From the NCBI GenBank assembly GCA_017524545.1, contig JAFXVN010000025.1:20933-84932 (forward strand): a stretch of DNA of 64,000 nt, read 5' to 3'. The notes below the pieces were generated by a model. The model saw nothing but the letters and a program-made list of their open reading frames with translations. It had not been told where the DNA came from and searched no databases. The translations under genes and the position numbers were made by a program. Origin of the DNA: Bacteroidaceae bacterium. GTDB lineage: Bacteria; Bacteroidota; Bacteroidia; Bacteroidales; Bacteroidaceae. Below, one piece after another: positions 60,803 to 64,000 of this stretch. Position 1 is the stretch's first letter. Each line of letters starts with the position of its first letter.

Positions 60803-61882
60803 ATGGTTAATGCCGTCATAACCGGCGTGGGCGGGTATGTGCCCGACTATATCCTCGACAACGAGGAGATGTCGCGTATCGTGGATACCAGCGACGAGTG
60901 GATTATGGAGCGCATTGGCGTCAAGACGCGCCACATCCTCAAGCCCGAACAGGGCAGCGGCACTTCGTACATGATGACGCGGGCTGTCCAGCAGCTTTTG
61001 CGCAAGACAGGGGCGGCTCCCGACTCCGTGGAGCTCGTCATCTGCGCCACCACGACGCCCGACTATCATTTCCCCTCTACAGCTTCGCTCGTTATCGGCA
61101 ACTGCGGACTGACCAGCGCATTCGGCTTCGACATGGAGGCCGCGTGCGCTGGTTTTTTGTATGCGATGGAGGCGGGTGCCAGCTACATCCGCTCCGGCCG
61201 CTACAAGCGCATCATCGTCTGCGGCGGCGACCACATGAGCTCCATGACCAACTACGAGGACCGCAACACCTGCCCCATCTTCGGCGACGGCGCAGCCTGC
61301 GTCATGATGGAGGCAACGACGGAGGAGGTGGGACTCATCGACGGCTACTACCGCGTGGACGGCAAGGGCTACCAGAACCTCCACATGGCGGCTGGCGGCT
61401 CGGCCAAGATGCCAAGCCACGAGAGCGTGGATGCCCGCGAGCACTTCGTCTATCAGGAAGGGCGTGCCGTCTATAAGCACGCCGTCCTCGACATGACCTC
61501 CGCCGTCAAGACCATCGTCAGCCGTAACAACCTCTCCAAGGACAACATCGCCTGGGTGGTACCCCATCAGGCCAACATCAACATCGAGGTGTCCGTGGCG
61601 GCACGCATAGGCATCGACCGCGAGCACGTCATGGTTAACATCGACCACATGGCCAACACCTCCGGCGGCACCCTTCCACTCTGCCTGTGGGAATACGAGC
61701 CGCAGCTCAAGAAGGGCGACAAGCTGGTGTTCACCGCCTTTGGCGCAGGCTTCACATGGGGCGCAAGCTATATGATTTGGGGTTACGACGGCGCCACGGA
61801 AGCAGCCAAAGAGCCAGCCCAGTTCTACAAGGAAGGGCTGATGACCCGCGAAGAATGGAGACAATTAAGAGTTAAGAATTAA
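60803..61882 (+). CDS. fabH: Beta-ketoacyl-ACP synthase III
   Basis: Starts fatty-acid synthesis by condensing acetyl-CoA with malonyl-ACP. 359 aa from ATG 60803, 2 bases after rpmF; a longer frame from 60707 lies inside rpmF. Catalytic Cys in E-A-A-C-A-G-F-L (about 114), His in V-P-H-Q-A-N-I-N (about 256), Asn in H-M-A-N-T-S-G-G-T. The C-terminus is extended by about 25 residues beyond the usual W-G-A end, and the last residues plus stop (R-V-K-N-stop) come from an AAGAGTTAAGAATTAAG repeat. plsX, often placed before fabH, is absent. Confidence 0.95.
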   Translation: MVNAVITGVGGYVPDYILDNEEMSRIVDTSDEWIMERIGVKTRHILKPEQGSGTSYMMTRAVQQLLRKTGAAPDSVELVICATTTPDYHFPSTASLVIGNCGLTSAFGFDMEAACAGFLYAMEAGASYIRSGRYKRIIVCGGDHMSSMTNYEDRNTCPIFGDGAACVMMEATTEEVGLIDGYYRVDGKGYQNLHMAAGGSAKMPSHESVDAREHFVYQEGRAVYKHAVLDMTSAVKTIVSRNNLSKDNIAWVVPHQANINIEVSVAARIGIDREHVMVNIDHMANTSGGTLPLCLWEYEPQLKKGDKLVFTAFGAGFTWGASYMIWGYDGATEAAKEPAQFYKEGLMTREEWRQLRVKN

Positions 61883-61972
61883 GAGTTAAGAAAAATAGTT
61901 TCGGAAGCCTGATATGCTCGATGTAAATGTGTCTTTCTTAATTCTTAACTCTTAACTCCTAACTCTTAGCAG
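61866..61972. repeat. Inverted pair of TTAAGAG-type repeats between fabH and era
   Basis: ATTAAGAGTTAAGAATTAAG onward (61866-61893) and TTTCTTAATTCTTAACTCTT onward (61931-61972) are inverted with about 38 unique bases between. The left part supplies the fabH stop; the right part ends 8 bases before the era start. Confidence 0.8.
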
Positions 61973-61979
61973 AAAGATT

Positions 61980-62864
61980 ATGCATCGTTCCGGTTTCGTC
62001 AACATCGTAGGCAACCCGAATGTCGGGAAATCTACCCTTATGAACCTTCTGGTGGGGGAGCGTATCTCCATCGCCACCTTCAAGGCGCAGACCACGCGCC
62101 ACCGCATCATGGGCATCCTCAACACGCCCGAGATGCAGATTTGTTTCAGCGACACGCCCGGCGTGTTGAAGCCCAACTACAAACTTCAGGAGCAGATGCT
62201 GCAGTTCAGCGAGAGCGCACTGCAGGATGCCGACGTGCTGCTCTATGTCACCGACATGGTGGAGACACCCGACAAGAACAGCGACTTCCTCGATAAGGTG
62301 AAGCGCATGACAGTCCCCGTCCTCGTCCTCATCAACAAGATAGACCTCAGCGACCAGAAGGCTCTGACCGACAAGGTGGAGCTGTGGCACGAGGCGTTGC
62401 CCGAGGCGGAAATCATCCCCATCAGCGCTCTCCACAAATTCAATGTTGATAACGTGCTGCGCCGCATCCAGGAGCTTCTGCCCGAGAGTCCCGCCTATTT
62501 CGACAAAGACCAGTGGACCGACAAGCCCGCCCGCTTCTTCGTCACCGAAATCATCCGCGAGAAGATTCTCCTCTACTACGACAAGGAGATACCCTACTCC
62601 GTGGAGGTCGTGGTGGAGCAGTTCAAAGAGACGGACAGGAACATCCGCATCAATGCCGTCATCTTCGTGGAGCGCGAGTCGCAGAAGGGCATCATCATCG
62701 GTCACGGCGGCGTGGCTCTGAAGCGCGTCTCGACCGAGGCCCGCAAGAGCCTGGAGCGCTTCTTCGGCAAGAGCATCTACCTCGAAGTCTTCGTCAAGGT
62801 CGATAAAGACTGGCGCCAGAGCGACCGCGCCATGATAACATACGGATACAAAGACCCCCTCTGA
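61980..62864 (+). CDS. era: GTPase Era
   Basis: Ribosome-assembly GTPase, 294 aa. G1 is G-N-P-N-V-G-K-S-T (11-19), G2 T-T-R-H-R-I, G3 D-T-P-G-V, G4 N-K-I-D and G5 S-A-L. The C-terminal KH domain shows I-F-V-E-R-E-S-Q-K-G-I-I-I-G-H-G-G-V-A-L-K. The last residues (K-D-P-L) and the stop codon are coded by a GC-rich palindromic copy (62853-62884), replacing the usual family ending. Confidence 0.97.
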   Translation: MHRSGFVNIVGNPNVGKSTLMNLLVGERISIATFKAQTTRHRIMGILNTPEMQICFSDTPGVLKPNYKLQEQMLQFSESALQDADVLLYVTDMVETPDKNSDFLDKVKRMTVPVLVLINKIDLSDQKALTDKVELWHEALPEAEIIPISALHKFNVDNVLRRIQELLPESPAYFDKDQWTDKPARFFVTEIIREKILLYYDKEIPYSVEVVVEQFKETDRNIRINAVIFVERESQKGIIIGHGGVALKRVSTEARKSLERFFGKSIYLEVFVKVDKDWRQSDRAMITYGYKDPL

Positions 62865-62971
62865 CTCCCCCTTAAAGGGGGAGGAAAAAGGGTCAAATGG
62901 TAAATAAAAAGATGTCAGAAGCCAAGACTAATAAGAACTCCCTCCCTTTAAGGGAGGGCAGGGGTAGGTCC
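62853..62971. repeat. GC-rich palindromic pair bridging era and purN
   Basis: GACCCCCTCTGACTCCCCCT then TAAAGGGGGAGG (62853-62884) contains the era stop. CTCCCTCCCTTTAAGGGAGG then GCAGGGGTAGGTCC (62939-62971), inverted, lies inside the first codons of purN. Confidence 0.85.
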
Positions 62972-63544
62972 CTCGCTATTTTTGTTTCAGGCAGTGGCAC
63001 GAACTGCGAGAACCTGATTCGCCACTTCGAGCATTCGGATACGGTCCGGTGCGCTTTGGTGGTGAGCAACAAGCCCGATGCTTACGCACTGGTGCGTGCC
63101 GAGCGGTTAGGTGTGCCTACGGCAGTGATTACGAAGGCGCAGCTTGCCAATCCCGACGAGACCTTGCCCCTGCTTCGGAGCTACGGCATCAGCTTCATCG
63201 TGCTGGCGGGCTTCCTGCCCCTCGTGCCAGCCTACCTTATCGAGGCTTTCCCGCGCCGCATCATCAACCTGCACCCCGCCCTTCTGCCCAAGTACGGAGG
63301 CAAGGGCATGTGGGGGCATCATGTCCACGAGGCGGTGAAGGCCGCTGGCGAGACAGAGACAGGCATGACCGTCCACTATGTCACGCCCGTCTGCGACGGC
63401 GGCGAAATCATCGCCCAGTTCCGCACTAGCCTCTCCCCGACCGACACCGTCGATGACATCGCCGAGAAAGAGCACCGCTTGGAGATGCAGCACTTCCCCG
63501 AGGTCGTGGAGCAGGTGCTTGCAAACTGCGATAAGCAAGGCTGA
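62897..63544 (+). CDS. purN: Phosphoribosylglycinamide formyltransferase
   Basis: Purine-synthesis enzyme, 215 aa. The core starts at L-A-I-F-V-S-G-S-G-T-N-C-E-N (about 26); catalytic residues are in I-I-N-L-H-P-A-L-L-P-K-Y-G-G-K-G-M-W-G (Asn and His) and V-C-D-G-G-E-I (Asp). Homologues begin only a few residues before the first strand; here about 25 extra residues are present, coded largely by the GC-rich element (NSLPLREGRGRS). ATG 62897 is used; ATG 62912 is an equal alternative. Confidence 0.94.
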   Translation: MVNKKMSEAKTNKNSLPLREGRGRSLAIFVSGSGTNCENLIRHFEHSDTVRCALVVSNKPDAYALVRAERLGVPTAVITKAQLANPDETLPLLRSYGISFIVLAGFLPLVPAYLIEAFPRRIINLHPALLPKYGGKGMWGHHVHEAVKAAGETETGMTVHYVTPVCDGGEIIAQFRTSLSPTDTVDDIAEKEHRLEMQHFPEVVEQVLANCDKQG

Positions 63545-63580
63545 CAAACCCTCCAGACCCCGCCACAAAAACCTTCTTGG

Positions 63581-63684
63581 CGTGTTACATAACTATTATC
63601 AAGGCTTGAAAATATATTTTCAAAGCTTGATAATATATTTTCACGGCTTGATAATATATTTTCAAACCTTGAAAATAGTTTCTA
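63581..63684. repeat. Array of phased palindromes, AT-rich type (copy 2)
   Basis: GAAAATATATTTTC, GATAATATATTTTC, GATAATATATTTTC and GAAAATAGTTTC begin at 63608, 63629, 63650 and 63671: four units, exact 21-bp period, with CAAGGCTTG-like linkers. Same family as 7071-7160. Confidence 0.88.
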
Positions 63685-63964
63685 TGCTCGCTCTTCAGGG
63701 TTTCTCACCATGGCGTGAAAGGTTATACACCACGATATAGCAACGAAGATACGACTCTTTCTTACATCTAAAAACTCGAAACAAACGAATATCTCTCGCA
63801 ATCAAGGGCGTAGCTTACACGATGGATGATGTTAATCATCTTACACAATGTTATTTCAAACAGAAAGCACTCTAACTTTGCGGAGGATTGCGACGAAGTC
63901 GCATAAAAATAAAAAAAATAAGAAAGATGACAGACAACTCAAGACAGTTTCTTACCTTTGCTGT
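63685..63964. other. Intergenic stretch after purN, no gene seen
   Basis: No supported gene. There is a TAACTTTG box at 63873-63880 and a TACCTTTG box at 63953-63960, both without a good TTTG partner. A 13-codon frame (ATG 63927 to TGA 63968) overlaps the next ATG and could be a leader peptide, but nothing else supports it. Confidence 0.5.
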
Positions 63965-64000
63965 ATGAAGGAAGAATCGGTCTGTCGAGGAGGTAAACCA
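63965..64000 (+). CDS. Possible start of a gene cut by the window end
   Basis: ATG at 63965, 4 bases after the TACCTTTG box at 63953-63960; twelve codons (MKEESVCRGGKP) remain open to the end of the window. The position after a promoter box fits a near-leaderless gene, but the piece is too short to identify. Confidence 0.3.
   Translation, partial: MKEESVCRGGKP

Overview
The window looks like a chromosomal segment of a Bacteroidales bacterium, most likely Prevotella-like. Three things point there. Genes are preceded by the Bacteroidetes promoter pattern TTTG-N19/20-TAnnTTTG. Several secreted proteins end in the short C-terminal signal (G-I-Y/N-x-x-N-G-K-K-V) typical of Prevotella type IX secretion substrates. 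The gene families (BtuG-like lipoprotein, PCMD lipoprotein, V-type ATPase, DUF4465, putative porin) are Bacteroidales-like. No rRNA, tRNA, CRISPR, prophage or transposase was found.

Layout. 1-190: tail of a MerR-type regulator. 215-7041: cobalamin-riboswitch operon for B12 capture (btuB, btuG-like lipoprotein, a 718-aa cell-surface protein, a DUF4465 protein). 7228-17030 (minus strand): nine-gene phosphonate operon (LicD, CDP-alcohol phosphotransferase, flippase-like membrane protein, PEP mutase, phosphonopyruvate decarboxylase, NTP-transferase, two class V aminotransferases, a cytidylyltransferase-oxidoreductase fusion), probably making aminoethylphosphonate and attaching it to a lipid or surface glycan. 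17197-17390: decayed secreted-protein gene. 17579-30053 (minus): oxidoreductase, porin, small membrane protein, GH2 beta-galactosidase, nitroreductase, MltF-like transglycosylase, uridine kinase, GH29 fucosidase, nucleotidyltransferase. 30118-33279 (minus): V-ATPase K, I and D. 33544-35468: S41-like protease and BI-1 protein. 36036-41588: surface-polysaccharide genes, two of them unusual fusions. 41749-46720: PCMD lipoprotein and outer-membrane proteins. 46795-53078: Lrp regulator, MetY, LuxR regulator, a ThiD-like/AraC fusion with pdxS and pdxT, then cysK (sulfur amino acid and PLP metabolism). 53094-57122: small lipoproteins and an ECF sigma operon. 57128-60029: AAA remnant, clostripain protease, histidine kinase. 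60093-63544: yceD-rpmF-fabH-era-purN housekeeping run.

The most unusual property is the density of short dispersed repeats. A GC-rich palindromic element (full form about 80 bp, GCCTCCCCC...GGGGGAGGC) occurs at least eleven times, both between genes and in frame inside coding sequences, always at loops, linkers or termini. AT-rich low-complexity families supply start codons (MNYEL), stop codons and, in one case, a gene-fusion junction. A separate set of arrays consists of four palindromes phased at 21-22 bp. The second point of interest is a ThiD-like domain that has lost its catalytic motif, joined to an AraC DNA-binding domain and placed directly upstream of pdxST: a candidate vitamin B6-sensing regulator. 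The third is the phosphonate operon, whose CDP-alcohol phosphotransferase lacks the last catalytic aspartate.
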